Shown: positions 1 to 9,236, counted from the stretch's first letter. The stretch: 29,476 nucleotides of DNA from CAJJBL01 sp964519035 (GCA_964519035.1 CAZFKZ010000023.1:1-29476), one strand, 5' to 3'. Notes: generated by a model not told the origin, from the letters alone. Made by a program: numbers and translations.

Positions 1-890
1 TAAAAGTTGTAAAAGAAAAAAGAAAAAGCACTTCTAAAAAATACACTCCTGTTCTTGTATGCCCTTCGTGTAATAATACTACCTATAAACCTGTGGATGA
101 AGCAGTTCGTAGATGTATAAAAGGAGTACTATGCCCAGATCAAGCAATAGAAAAACTAAAACATTTTGTTTCAAAAAATGCTTTTAATATTGATGGTCTA
201 GGTGAGAAGCAAATTATTTTGTTTTATAAAGAAGGAATTTTAAAAGATTTTAGCGATATTTTTAACATATCCGATTATAAAATGTTGATAATAAAGAAAG
301 AAGGTTTTGGAAATCTTTCTGTTTCTAAACTTTTACAATCAATAAGTTCAAAAAAAGTAATTACATTAGATAAATTGATATACGCCTTAGGTATAAGACA
401 AATTGGAAGTAACAGTTCTAAAATACTTGCATATTATTACCATAATTTTCAAAACTTTATTAATGAAATGATAAAAGCAAATAATAAAAATAGCGTCTCT
501 TATCAAAACTTAATTTCAATTGATCAAATAGGTAAAAGTAGTTCAGATGATCTAGTTAGTTATTTTAATGATAAACAAAATAAAGAAATCATAAGTAAAC
601 TTCTCATGCATATACAAGTTATAGATGTTAAGTCTAAATCTTTGAATTCCCCTTACTCTGGTAAAAACATTGTATTGACTGGTACATTAATTTCAATGAG
701 TAGAGATGAAATAAAAAACAAACTTCAAAATATGGGAGCTAATGTTACTGGATCTGTTTCTAAAAACACTGATTTAGTTATTCTAGGTGAAAAAGCAGGT
801 TCCAAGGCAAAAAAAGCGTTTGAATTAAATATTCAAACTATTAAAGAAGAAGAGCTTTTAAAAATGATTGGCCAAAAAGAACAAGATTAA
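1..890 (+). CDS. ligA: NAD-dependent DNA ligase LigA, 3' part (5' end outside window)
   Basis: NAD+-dependent ligase that seals nicks in DNA during replication and repair. Only the C-terminal part is present; the reading frame (codons from base 3) is open to the left edge, so the GTG at 93 is internal, not a start. Visible in order: a four-cysteine zinc finger (Cys codons at 60, 69, 114 and 132, patterns CPSC, RRC and LCP), the following block FNIDGLG typical of LigA, a helix-hairpin-helix region, and a C-terminal BRCT domain (LTGTLISMSRDEI ... NTDLVILGEKAGSKAKKA). The adenylation domain lies outside the window. The TAA stop (888-890) overlaps the stop of the convergent pepP inside the palindrome TTAA. 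Family identity is clear. Confidence 0.96.
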   Translation, partial: KVVKEKRKSTSKKYTPVLVCPSCNNTTYKPVDEAVRRCIKGVLCPDQAIEKLKHFVSKNAFNIDGLGEKQIILFYKEGILKDFSDIFNISDYKMLIIKKEGFGNLSVSKLLQSISSKKVITLDKLIYALGIRQIGSNSSKILAYYYHNFQNFINEMIKANNKNSVSYQNLISIDQIGKSSSDDLVSYFNDKQNKEIISKLLMHIQVIDVKSKSLNSPYSGKNIVLTGTLISMSRDEIKNKLQNMGANVTGSVSKNTDLVILGEKAGSKAKKAFELNIQTIKEEELLKMIGQKEQD

Positions 891-2671
891 ATCTTCGAAG
901 TTTTAAGTTTTAAAAAATCTAACAACTCTTCATCATTATTTTTAAGCATTTCAGATAAGTCTTTATAAACTTTATTATGATAATTATTAACCCAATTTAT
1001 TTCATTTTTATTTAATAAATTTTTGTCTATAAGGTTTAAGTCAAGTGGAACTCTTGTTAAGTTTTCAAAGCATAAAAAATTATTTATATCACCACTAAAT
1101 TTTTTTTGTGAAACAACCTCTAAATTTTCTATTCTTATACCATACTTTCCTTGCAAATAATATCCAGGCTCATTAGATATAACCATTCCATTCTCTATTA
1201 TACAGTCAGAGTTTTTGGAAATAGATATTGGACCTTCATGTACACTTAAAAAGCATCCAACACCATGTCCAGTTCCATGGGCATAATCTTTACCTTCTAA
1301 CCATAATGATTTTCTAGCGATGGCATCTAGATCTCGTCCTTTTGTGCCTATAGGAAATACTGTTCTAGATAGAGCAATATGACCTTTTAAAACCAATGTA
1401 AAATCCTTAATCATTTGAGGTTCGGCTTTTCCAATTAATATAGTGCGAGTAGTGTCAGTTGTTCCCTCTAAATAATGTCCCCCTGTATCTAGAAGATATA
1501 ATCCATCTTCATGAATTATTTTGTTGCTTAGCTTTGTAACTTTATAATGAATTATTGCACCATTATCTGCAAAGCCTGATATAGTTGCAAAACTTTCACA
1601 AACAAATGTTTTTTCTAAAGAACGAATTTCCAAAAGTTTTGAAACAATAGTGCTTTCACTTATATTTTTAGATTTTATTTTTTTTTCTAACCAAAATAAT
1701 AATTTAATAAAAGCTAACCCATCTTTTAAATGAGCACTTCTCATACCTTTTAATTCAACAATATTTTTAATTGACTTAGATTTTTCAACAGGACATGAAA
1801 TTTTTTTTACAACTAAATTTTCAAGTTTTAATTTCTCATATAATTTAAAAGGTAAAACTTGATCATCTATTAAAAATATCTTTTTCTTAATACTTTGAAT
1901 AAATGAAGTGAATTCATTAAAATTATATATTTTAATTTCATTATCTTTAATAAAAATATCTTCAATATTATTATTATCTGTGAATATAAGTACCTCTCCA
2001 GTTTTTGAAATGATACAAAATGATCTCGATACTGGAGTATGCTTCAAGTCATTCCCACGAATATTTAATAACCAAGCTAAACCAGTAGGTCTGAATAATA
2101 TATAATAGTCTCCTCTATGATCTTTGATTTTTTGAGTTAGTTCTATTATTTTAGATGATCTTTTTTTACCTGTATAACGGGTAGATAACTCATAAACTGT
2201 TTTTGAAAGTTCTAGTTTATTATTTAACCAAATTTCATCTATCAAATTTGATTTAAGAAAAATTAAGTTTATTTTGTTGTTTTGTATTATTTTTTTTAAA
2301 TTATTATATTGAGTTAATGTTATCAGCCATGGATCAATAGCTAAATTAATAAAAAAATTTTGATTTTTTATTAAAAATTGACCAATTTCTTTAATTCCTC
2401 CTTCAAAACTATCAAAGTTAATATGATCAACTTCTTTTTTGAGTTGTAATTTGTACCTTCCATCAGAAAAAATAGCCGATTTAATATTGATATTAGACGA
2501 AATTATACCAAAACCAGATGATCCTGAAAAACCAGAAATATATTTTAACCGCTCTTCATTTTCTGGAACTTCTTCTCCCGAGAACATATCGCTTCTAGGA
2601 ACCAAAAAACCATCCAGATTATGTGATATCATTAATTCTTTTAATTTTTGTAATCTGTTATTCAAATTCAT
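887..2671 (-). CDS. pepP: Xaa-Pro aminopeptidase (aminopeptidase P, M24B family)
   Basis: Cytosolic metallopeptidase removing an N-terminal residue ahead of proline. At 594 aa it is the long, three-domain form: two creatinase-like N-terminal domains (about 1-300) and a C-terminal pita-bread catalytic domain (about 310-540). All five expected metal ligands can be read: D395 (LLDTGG), D406 (TTDTTRT), H469 (HGTGHGVG), E501 (SNEPGYY) and E515 (GIRIENLE). No signal peptide. The ATG overlaps the prmA stop as ATGA (2668-2671), implying translational coupling and a uvrD-prmA-pepP operon. Its TAA shares the TTAA at 887-890 with the ligA stop on the other strand, so there is no room for a terminator. 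The name is a family-level call; exact peptide preference is inferred. Confidence 0.93.
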   Translation of the reverse strand: MNLNNRLQKLKELMISHNLDGFLVPRSDMFSGEEVPENEERLKYISGFSGSSGFGIISSNINIKSAIFSDGRYKLQLKKEVDHINFDSFEGGIKEIGQFLIKNQNFFINLAIDPWLITLTQYNNLKKIIQNNKINLIFLKSNLIDEIWLNNKLELSKTVYELSTRYTGKKRSSKIIELTQKIKDHRGDYYILFRPTGLAWLLNIRGNDLKHTPVSRSFCIISKTGEVLIFTDNNNIEDIFIKDNEIKIYNFNEFTSFIQSIKKKIFLIDDQVLPFKLYEKLKLENLVVKKISCPVEKSKSIKNIVELKGMRSAHLKDGLAFIKLLFWLEKKIKSKNISESTIVSKLLEIRSLEKTFVCESFATISGFADNGAIIHYKVTKLSNKIIHEDGLYLLDTGGHYLEGTTDTTRTILIGKAEPQMIKDFTLVLKGHIALSRTVFPIGTKGRDLDAIARKSLWLEGKDYAHGTGHGVGCFLSVHEGPISISKNSDCIIENGMVISNEPGYYLQGKYGIRIENLEVVSQKKFSGDINNFLCFENLTRVPLDLNLIDKNLLNKNEINWVNNYHNKVYKDLSEMLKNNDEELLDFLKLKTSKI

Positions 2672-3684
2672 CTAAGCCTTTTATTACCTTTGTTTAATTT
2701 CATAATTACTGAGCCCCATCCGTTCATATTACTTTTCTTTTGTTCATTAAATCCAAATTTATTAAATCGATTTATTATATAAGGTATTTGATTTTGTAAT
2801 AATCCAGAAAGAATTATTTTAGCACCTGGTTTTAATATATTTTTAAAGATAGGTGCCAACTTAAATAATGGATAGTATAATATATTAGCAATTACTAAAT
2901 CATATTTATCTTTTATTATGTATTTTTTGTAACAAAAGATGTTAGTCAGGTATACTGAATTTGTATTAATACAATTAACTTTTAAGTTTTCTTTTGTTAA
3001 TTTTACTGCATTTTTATCTATATCAACGTAACAAACATTACTTTTTTTAAAAATTTTTTTTGAAGCTATACCTAATATTCCAGTACCACAACCATAATCT
3101 AAAATAACTTTTGGTTTATAAAATCTTGATAAATAAGTTAAGTCTTTTAAACAGCATTTTGTTGTAGCGTGAGTACCTGTTCCAAATGCAACTGATGCAT
3201 TCACTTTAATAGGGATTTTAAAAGCTGGACACGAGCGTTGTATATGAGAACCATATATATAAAACTTATCTAAATTTATTACTGGAAAGGACTTTCTATT
3301 TTCTTCTAACCAATTCTTATTAATAATTTTCTTAATTATAATACTATTGAGTTTCATTTCTGATGATTTGGATTGAACACAATAATCATATTTAATTATA
3401 TTTAAGTTTTCTGCTAAAATATTAATTTTTTCTTTTATTTTTTTTAAATCAAGTTCTTTATCAAAAACGACTTCTAAAATCCAATATTTGTTTTCGTGAA
3501 ATTCACCCAAATTTATGTTTTCGTTAGATCGAAAATGAGCATGCAAAATGTTACTACTTTTTTTAGATTTATTTCCCTGAGTAAATAGACTGGCTGACAT
3601 AAATCCATCAAAATCTTCGAAATATTCAGAGAAAAGATTTTTATATTTATCCTCTATTGTTATACTCAAAGACCATAAATTCAT
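2668..3684 (-). CDS. prmA: Ribosomal protein L11 methyltransferase PrmA
   Basis: SAM-dependent methyltransferase that modifies ribosomal protein L11. The protein is 338 aa, slightly longer than the usual 290-300 because of a lysine-rich N-terminal half. The diagnostic linker block AFGTGTHATT is at about 166-175, SAM-binding motif I is DYGCGTG at about 196-202, the acidic motif II residue is in YVDID near 219-223, and the PrmA signature is ANILYYPL near 266-273 (family NPP-like loop, here N-I-L). A 12-base gap separates it from the upstream uvrD stop, and its TGA overlaps the pepP ATG by four bases, so the three genes probably share a transcript. The lower-complexity N-terminal domain is divergent, as is common for this L11-binding region in AT-rich genomes. 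Confidence 0.93.
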   Translation of the reverse strand: MNLWSLSITIEDKYKNLFSEYFEDFDGFMSASLFTQGNKSKKSSNILHAHFRSNENINLGEFHENKYWILEVVFDKELDLKKIKEKINILAENLNIIKYDYCVQSKSSEMKLNSIIIKKIINKNWLEENRKSFPVINLDKFYIYGSHIQRSCPAFKIPIKVNASVAFGTGTHATTKCCLKDLTYLSRFYKPKVILDYGCGTGILGIASKKIFKKSNVCYVDIDKNAVKLTKENLKVNCINTNSVYLTNIFCYKKYIIKDKYDLVIANILYYPLFKLAPIFKNILKPGAKIILSGLLQNQIPYIINRFNKFGFNEQKKSNMNGWGSVIMKLNKGNKRLR

Positions 3685-3696
3685 ATTTTGTCTTTC

Positions 3697-5946
3697 TTAG
3701 TCTGTAGCTTTTACATAACTTGATATAACTCTTTTTTCACCTGCTTTATCAAATGTTATATTTAATTTATCAGATTCTAATGAAAGTACAGTCCCCATTC
3801 CAAACTTTTGATGAAAAACTCTTTGCCCTTCGTTAAATTTATTAGAAGAAGTCATATCAACAGGTGTGTTTTTCTTTAGTTGAAAAGAATTATATTGATT
3901 TAAACCACTAATTTTATTTTTTTGAGCCCTGAAATAACCCGGGCCATAATTATTATTAGATTTTTTTTCAAATTCAAATTGATTATAACTTGAAGCGGAT
4001 GCTCCTAGATTGCCTTCTATATCTTCATCTAAATTATCTTTTGGCAGTTCAGCTATGAACCTCGATGGAATAGAACCTTGCCATAACCCATGAATTTGTC
4101 TATTGGCAGTATATGATATAAATAATCGTTTTCTTGCTCTAGTTATACCAACATAAGCCAACCTTCTCTCTTCTTCCAAACCGACTAAACCTAATTCATC
4201 AATAGATCTTTGGCTAGGAAATAATCCTTCTTCCCATCCAGGCAGAAAAACAGCATCAAACTCTAATCCTTTTGCTGCATGCAATGTCATTAACGAAACT
4301 TCTCCAGCTGCAGCTTCAGTATCTCCATCCATAACTAATGAGATATGTTCTAAAAAACCAGCTAAATTATCAAAGCCACTCATTGCATTTATTAATTCTT
4401 TCAGATTTTCTAATCTAGTTTCACTATCAATTGATTTTTCATTTTGCCAATATGAAATATAACCAGATTCTTCTAATACTTTCATGGCTAAGTCTGTATG
4501 GGATATTTGTTTTTCATCTTTTTGCCATTCTATGAACTGCTGTGTTAATGTTTGTAAAGTTCTCTTAACATTAGGTCTAAATTCATCTGTAGTTAATAAT
4601 TCTAAAGTGGCAGCAAAAAAAGAAATATTTTTTTGTCTAGCATATATATGTATTTGCTTTGATGTACTTAAACCAATACCTCTCTTAGGAGTATTTATTA
4701 TTCTCTCTAAGGCCAAATCATCGTTAGGTTGTTGGATTACTCTTAAATATGATATAGCATCTCTTATCTCTAGTCGTTCATAAAATTTTGCACCAACAAC
4801 TTTGTATGGGACTCCAATTTCAACAAATCTTTCTTCAAAATATCTTGTTTGATGCCCTGCTCTAACTAATACAGCTATTTGATCATGCCTAATGCCTAAT
4901 GAAGATAAATTTTCAATTTCTATACCAACTCTTCTAGCCTCTTCTATACCATCCCAAACTGCCATTAAATTAATTTTTTCACCATCATCCGAAGATGTCC
5001 TAAGATTTTTACCTAATCGTTCTTTGTTATTAGATATAACACTGTTTGCAGCTGATAGGATCATTCCTGATGATCTATAATTTTCTTCAAGTTTTATTAT
5101 CTTTGCAGTAGGATAATCTTTTTCAAATCTTAAAATATTTCCCACTTGCGCCCCTCTCCATCCATAAATAGATTGATCATCATCTCCCACACAGCAAATA
5201 TTTTTACTTTTGTCGGCTAGTAATCTTAACCACAAATACTGGGTAGTATTTGTATCCTGATACTCATCTACCAAAAAATATTTAATTTTTTCATGATATA
5301 AGTTTAGGACGTCTGGGTTTTCTTTAAATATTGTTAGGTTGTGTAGCAACAAATCACCAAAATCAGTTGAGTTCAATGTTATTAGCCTTGCTTGATATAT
5401 TTTATAAATATTTATAGCTTTGCCATTAGCAAAGAAATCATTATTTGTATTATCTACATTTTCTGGCTTAAATCCCTTATCTTTCCAGTTTCCAATTAGC
5501 CCAGACATAGCTTTTGGTGTAAACTTCTTAATATCAATATCTTCATCAATCATTATTTGCTTTAAAAGGCGAGTCTGATCATCTGGAGTAATTATAGTAA
5601 AATTAGTGTTTAATCCCACTAATTCAGCATTTTGTCTGAGTATTTTTGCGGCTATTGAGTGAAATGTTCCTAACCAAACAGAGTTGGCAGATGGCCCTAT
5701 TAATGCTTCAAGTCGATATTTCATTTCTTTAGCAGCTTTATTTGTAAAAGTAACTGCAAGTATATTCCATGGGTTAGTAATTTTACAATATAGTAAATTA
5801 GCAAGTCTTGCTGTTAGAACTCTAGTTTTACCTGTGCCAGCTCCTGAGAGAACTAACAAAGGACCGTCTAATGTCTGAACAGCTTCCTTTTGAGGATCAT
5901 TTAAATGATCTAGTACTTTTTGATTATAATAATTATTCATATTCAC
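3697..5946 (-). CDS. uvrD: ATP-dependent DNA helicase UvrD/PcrA (superfamily 1)
   Basis: 3'-5' SF1A helicase for nucleotide excision and mismatch repair. Helicase motifs appear in order: Walker A GAGTGKT (35-41), TFTNKAA (motif Ia), DEYQDT (motif II, 227-232), GDDDQSIYGWRGA (motif III, 254-266), LEENYRSS (motif IV), MTLHAAKGLEFD (motif V) and RRLAYVGITRAR (motif VI). The last ~50 residues form the Tudor-like C-terminal domain (VFHQKFGMGTV ... ITFDKAGEKRV) that contacts RNA polymerase in UvrD/PcrA. At 749 aa it is normal length. The start is uncertain: the first codon is GTG at 5946 and the third residue is an ATG (5938-5940); neither has a clear Shine-Dalgarno, so ATG at 5940 is equally likely. 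First gene of the uvrD-prmA-pepP operon, divergent from mlaA. Confidence 0.96.
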   Translation of the reverse strand: MNMNNYYNQKVLDHLNDPQKEAVQTLDGPLLVLSGAGTGKTRVLTARLANLLYCKITNPWNILAVTFTNKAAKEMKYRLEALIGPSANSVWLGTFHSIAAKILRQNAELVGLNTNFTIITPDDQTRLLKQIMIDEDIDIKKFTPKAMSGLIGNWKDKGFKPENVDNTNNDFFANGKAINIYKIYQARLITLNSTDFGDLLLHNLTIFKENPDVLNLYHEKIKYFLVDEYQDTNTTQYLWLRLLADKSKNICCVGDDDQSIYGWRGAQVGNILRFEKDYPTAKIIKLEENYRSSGMILSAANSVISNNKERLGKNLRTSSDDGEKINLMAVWDGIEEARRVGIEIENLSSLGIRHDQIAVLVRAGHQTRYFEERFVEIGVPYKVVGAKFYERLEIRDAISYLRVIQQPNDDLALERIINTPKRGIGLSTSKQIHIYARQKNISFFAATLELLTTDEFRPNVKRTLQTLTQQFIEWQKDEKQISHTDLAMKVLEESGYISYWQNEKSIDSETRLENLKELINAMSGFDNLAGFLEHISLVMDGDTEAAAGEVSLMTLHAAKGLEFDAVFLPGWEEGLFPSQRSIDELGLVGLEEERRLAYVGITRARKRLFISYTANRQIHGLWQGSIPSRFIAELPKDNLDEDIEGNLGASASSYNQFEFEKKSNNNYGPGYFRAQKNKISGLNQYNSFQLKKNTPVDMTSSNKFNEGQRVFHQKFGMGTVLSLESDKLNITFDKAGEKRVISSYVKATD

Positions 5947-6008
5947 TATAAAATGATATTTTAATTTTGTTTTTTAATTTTCATAAAATATATCTACCAT
6001 ATCCATTC

Positions 6009-6036
6009 TTTAACTTGTAGAAAATTAATATATAAT
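6009..6036 (+). promoter_or_regulatory. Candidate promoter of mlaA
   Basis: In the 122-base gap between divergent uvrD and mlaA there is a perfect -10 box TATAAT at 6031-6036. A weak -35 (TTTAAC, 6009-6014) lies 16 bases upstream. Transcription would start near 6043, giving a leader of 25-35 bases. The -35 is poor and the region is nearly all A/T, so this rests mainly on the -10 box. Confidence 0.35.
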
Positions 6037-6068
6037 AAATAATGAAATTAATAATTTATAAAAAATAG

Positions 6069-6815
6069 ATGATAAACATGAAAAAAATATTAAGCCCAAC
6101 GAAATATTTGATATTATTAACTTTGATTTTAAGTGGATGTTCTAATAATATAAATTCAACATCAGAAGTTTCAGATCCATTTGAAAATTTAAATAGAAAA
6201 ATATTTTCTTTCAATAATCATTTAGATACCAATGTTATAAATCCTTTAAGTAAAAAATATGTCAAGATAGTTCCTTATAAGACAAGAGAAAGTATATCTA
6301 ATCATATTAGTTGGATAGGATTACCGAGTACCATAATAAATAGTAGCCTTCAATTTAATCTGGAAAATACGGTTTTAGCTTCAGCTAAATTCTTATTAAA
6401 TGGTCTTACACTTGGATTTTATGATTTGGATAATAATGAAACAAAAGTTTTTAAAAAAGACTTGGGATCTACATTAGCAAAATATCGAGTTTCTGAAGGA
6501 CCCTTTTTAATGGTTCCTTTATTAGGGCCAAGAAATGCTAGAGATTTTTCTGGGTTTATAGGAGATATAAAAAACAGTTCTAATATTAGTCCAAATGATT
6601 TAAACATAATTAAAATAATTGGGACGCCTGTAGGTATTATAGATAAGAGAAGTAAATTATCAGACACACTAGAGAGTATTAATAAATCATCTGATCCATA
6701 TATCAAAATGAGATCTTATTATATACAAAATAGAAGAGCAATTGTTTATGATGAAAAATACAATGAGGATAATGATAAAAAAAAGGACGAACAATTTGAA
6801 AAATTATTACAATAA
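6069..6815 (+). CDS. mlaA: MlaA (VacJ) outer-membrane lipoprotein
   Basis: Outer-membrane component of the Mla system, which removes mislocalised phospholipids from the outer leaflet and hands them to MlaC. The N-terminus is a lipoprotein signal peptide: basic start (MKK), hydrophobic LILLTLIL and lipobox LSGC with the lipidated Cys at 24. It is followed by the MlaA hallmark DPFENLNRKIFSFNNHLD, and later by FLLNGLTLGFYD and GPFLMVPLLGPRNARD. Length 248 aa is usual. Two in-frame ATGs are possible: 6069 (MINMKK) and 6078 (MKK); the second gives a more typical signal peptide and neither has a strong Shine-Dalgarno. The 3' end overlaps the mlaC 5' end in another frame, indicating coupled translation. 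No mlaFED genes occur in the window. Confidence 0.92.
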   Translation: MINMKKILSPTKYLILLTLILSGCSNNINSTSEVSDPFENLNRKIFSFNNHLDTNVINPLSKKYVKIVPYKTRESISNHISWIGLPSTIINSSLQFNLENTVLASAKFLLNGLTLGFYDLDNNETKVFKKDLGSTLAKYRVSEGPFLMVPLLGPRNARDFSGFIGDIKNSSNISPNDLNIIKIIGTPVGIIDKRSKLSDTLESINKSSDPYIKMRSYYIQNRRAIVYDEKYNEDNDKKKDEQFEKLLQ

Positions 6816-7425
6816 TTTTAATAAAATATTTTATTTAACATTAATTATTCAATTAGTTTTTATATCTTTTTTTTCGCATGCAAATGCAAATAACTCTTTG
6901 AAAGCTAACCAAACCATTCAATTAATGTTGATGGAAGCTAAAGAACACGCAGTAAAGACAGTTGAATTAGCTCCAGAGCAAAGAACTAAAAAAATAAAAT
7001 TATTAATTAAAAAGTATATTCACTTAGATTTTATGGCAAGAGCAACCACAGGAGCTTTTTGGAAAAAAGCTAGTGTTTTACAAAGAGATAAATATAAATT
7101 AGCTCTATTAAACCGAATAATTAGCACAATAGAAATACATTTAAACAAACTTTCAATTTTAACTTATAGAACTTTAAAAACTGAACTCAGAGGAAAAAAA
7201 TTAGTTTACGTTAGAGGTTTAATTGAAGACCCTAAAAAAAAACAACCTTCAGTTAAGATTTTATGGAAACTTGCTTCAAACAAACAAGGAAACTTTGTAA
7301 TTCTTGATTTAGAAATTGAAAGTGTCTCTCTAGTAAGTTCTCACAAAGCCGAAAACATATCTATTTTAAGAAAAAACAAAGGTAATTTTGAAGTATTGTT
7401 AAGAGAATTAAATCAAGTTAAATAA
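6772..7425 (+). CDS. mlaC: MlaC periplasmic phospholipid-binding protein
   Basis: Soluble periplasmic carrier that shuttles phospholipids between outer-membrane MlaA and the inner-membrane MlaFEDB complex (MlaC/Ttg2D family). The sequence shows a signal peptide (hydrophobic FYLTLIIQLVFISFF, cleavage likely after SHANA). A helical region follows with the family-typical block YIHLDFMARATTGAFWKKAS, then a beta-rich half with VRGLIEDPKKKQPSVKILWKL and NFVILDLEIESVSLV. Mature length of about 190 aa fits. Start codons are ambiguous: the frame is open from TTG 6742 with ATGs at 6748, 6751, 6763 and 6772, and a TTG at 6796 with the best Shine-Dalgarno. ATG 6772 is used here as a compromise. It overlaps the mlaA 3' end, and its stop is 3 bases from the stop of the convergent ettA. 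Confidence 0.88.
   Translation: MIKKRTNNLKNYYNNFNKIFYLTLIIQLVFISFFSHANANNSLKANQTIQLMLMEAKEHAVKTVELAPEQRTKKIKLLIKKYIHLDFMARATTGAFWKKASVLQRDKYKLALLNRIISTIEIHLNKLSILTYRTLKTELRGKKLVYVRGLIEDPKKKQPSVKILWKLASNKQGNFVILDLEIESVSLVSSHKAENISILRKNKGNFEVLLRELNQVK
6783..6787 (+). promoter_or_regulatory. Ribosome binding site that may set the mlaC start
   Basis: AAGGA at 6783-6787 lies 8 bases before an in-frame TTG at 6796. Starting there gives a compact, standard signal peptide (KNYYNNFNKIFYLTL ... SHANA). The in-frame ATGs upstream (6748, 6751, 6763, 6772) lack a well-spaced Shine-Dalgarno; GAGGA sits only 2 bases before 6772. Confidence 0.4.
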
Positions 7426-7428
7426 TAG

Positions 7429-9108
7429 TTACCTTGAGATTGGCTTATATTTAATTCTTTTTGGGTTCAAAGCCTCTTCACCTAATCTCCTTTTTTTATC
7501 TGCTTCATAGTCTTGGTAATTTCCTTCAAACCATTCTACATGGCTACTTCCCTCAAATGCTAAAATATGAGTAGCTATTTTGTTTAAAAACCATCTGTCA
7601 TGAGAAATAACGACTACGCATCCAGAAAAATTAAGAATGGCTTCTTCTAGTGCCCTTAAAGTATCAACATCTAAATCATTAGTCGGCTCATCTAATAAAA
7701 GAACATTACCTGGTTTTTTTAAAATTTTTGCTAAATGAACTCTATTTCTTTCTCCACCCGATAACTGACTTACTATTTTTTGTTGATCTGACCCTTTGAA
7801 ATTGAACTGGCCAACATAAGCTCTACTTTGAATAGTTCTTTTACCTATTTGAATTTCGTCTAGACCATCAGAAATTGATTCCCATATATTATCGCTGGGT
7901 TTTAAATCATCTCTAGATTGATCGACATAATTCAAATCTACCGTATCACCAATTATTATCTTTCCACTATCTGGAGTTTCTTGATTTGTAATAAGTTTAA
8001 ATAATGTTGTTTTACCCGCTCCATTAGCACCAATTATTCCTATAATTCCGCCTGGCGGCAGTTTAAATGACAAATTTTCTATAAGAAGTTTATCTTCAAA
8101 TGATTTAGATACATCTGTAAAACTTATTACTTCGCTGCCTAAACGAGGAGCTGGTGGTATTATTAAATTTAGAGAAGTCATAACATTTTCTTGTTCTTGA
8201 GCAACTAATTCTTCATAAGAAGAAATTCTAGCCTTTGATTTAGCTTGTCTTGCTCTTGGAGCAGATCTTATCCAATCTAATTCTTCCTTTAATCTCCTTT
8301 TTTTAGATTCTTCTATCTTTCCTTCAATTTCAAGTCTTTTTTGTTTTTGCTCTAACCAACCTGAATAATTGCCTTTATAAGGAATACCTTGACCTCTATC
8401 TAACTCTAAAATCCAACCAGCTACTTCGTCTAAAAAGTATCGATCATGAGTTATGGTCACCACTGTACCAGAAAAATCATGAAGATATCTTTGTAACCAC
8501 GCAACTGATAAAGCATCAAGATGATTAGTTGGTTCGTCTAATAATAGGAAATCTGGGTTAGACAAAAGTAATTTAGCTAACGCAACTCTTCTTTTTTCCC
8601 CTCCAGATAAATAGTCTATTTTCGCTTCGCCAGGAGGCAAACTCAGAGCATCCATAGCAATATCTGCTTTTCTATCTAAATCCCATGCATCTAAACTATC
8701 TATTTGCTCTTGAAGTTCACCTTGTCTGGTTATCGTATCGTTCATCTCTTCATCAGTTAAGTCTTCTGCAAATTTAAGTGATATGTCATTAAACGCATCT
8801 ACTAATTTTTTTGCCTCTGACATTCCTTCCATAACATTCTCATATACATTTAAATTGGCGTCCAATTCGGGTTCTTGCGATAAATATCCTATTTTAATTC
8901 CATCAGCTAATTTAGCTTCTCCATTAAACTCTTTATCAATACCAGCCATTATTTTTAATAAAGTGGATTTCCCCGCGCCATTTCCGCCAAGAACGCCAAT
9001 TTTAGCACCAGGCAAAAAAGAAAGACTTATATCTTTAATGACCTGTTTACCACCAGGATAAGTTTTACTTAATTTATACATAGAAAAAATATATTGCGGA
9101 TTATTCAT
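7429..9108 (-). CDS. ettA: Energy-dependent translational throttle protein EttA (ABC-F)
   Basis: Cytosolic ABC-F ATPase that binds the ribosomal E site and gates the first steps of elongation according to energy state. There are two complete ABC cassettes in one chain: Walker A GGNGAGKST (41-49), signature LSGGEKRRVALA and Walker B LLLDEPTNHLD in the first; GANGAGKTT, LSGGERNRVHLA and LLLDEPTNDLD in the second. The charged linker between them (ELDWIRSAPRARQAKSKAR) is the typical ABC-F/EttA P-site tRNA-interaction motif. The length of 559 aa is close to the 555 aa of E. coli EttA, and no membrane segments are present. A Shine-Dalgarno GAGGT lies 7 bases before the ATG at 9108. It converges with mlaC, with 3 bases between stops. 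Confidence 0.96.
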   Translation of the reverse strand: MNNPQYIFSMYKLSKTYPGGKQVIKDISLSFLPGAKIGVLGGNGAGKSTLLKIMAGIDKEFNGEAKLADGIKIGYLSQEPELDANLNVYENVMEGMSEAKKLVDAFNDISLKFAEDLTDEEMNDTITRQGELQEQIDSLDAWDLDRKADIAMDALSLPPGEAKIDYLSGGEKRRVALAKLLLSNPDFLLLDEPTNHLDALSVAWLQRYLHDFSGTVVTITHDRYFLDEVAGWILELDRGQGIPYKGNYSGWLEQKQKRLEIEGKIEESKKRRLKEELDWIRSAPRARQAKSKARISSYEELVAQEQENVMTSLNLIIPPAPRLGSEVISFTDVSKSFEDKLLIENLSFKLPPGGIIGIIGANGAGKTTLFKLITNQETPDSGKIIIGDTVDLNYVDQSRDDLKPSDNIWESISDGLDEIQIGKRTIQSRAYVGQFNFKGSDQQKIVSQLSGGERNRVHLAKILKKPGNVLLLDEPTNDLDVDTLRALEEAILNFSGCVVVISHDRWFLNKIATHILAFEGSSHVEWFEGNYQDYEADKKRRLGEEALNPKRIKYKPISR

Positions 9109-9201
9109 TATTTAACCTCAGAGTTTAAATTAAATTAATATCATTATTTATCATAAAAATAAGTTTATAACTTCAATAAATTAAAATAAAAAAATTATAT
9201 A

Positions 9202-9230
9202 TTTAAAATCATCGCTTTAAATTATATAAT
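9202..9230 (+). promoter_or_regulatory. Candidate promoter giving a leaderless mRNA
   Basis: TATAAT at 9225-9230 is preceded at exactly 17 bases by TTTAAA (9202-9207, 4 of 6 matches to TTGACA). The ATG of the downstream small membrane protein begins at 9237, so the predicted transcription start falls on or next to the start codon. No Shine-Dalgarno is visible. This fits leaderless initiation. Confidence 0.45.
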
Positions 9231-9236
9231 ATTAAA

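Noticed and set aside
93..95. GTG as the start of a 265-aa BRCT protein
   Set aside because: The frame continues upstream and contains the first two zinc-finger cysteines of LigA, so this is a truncated ligase gene.
6419..6706. 95-codon minus-strand frame inside mlaA
   Set aside because: Antisense shadow of a well-supported gene, with no ribosome site or recognisable motif.
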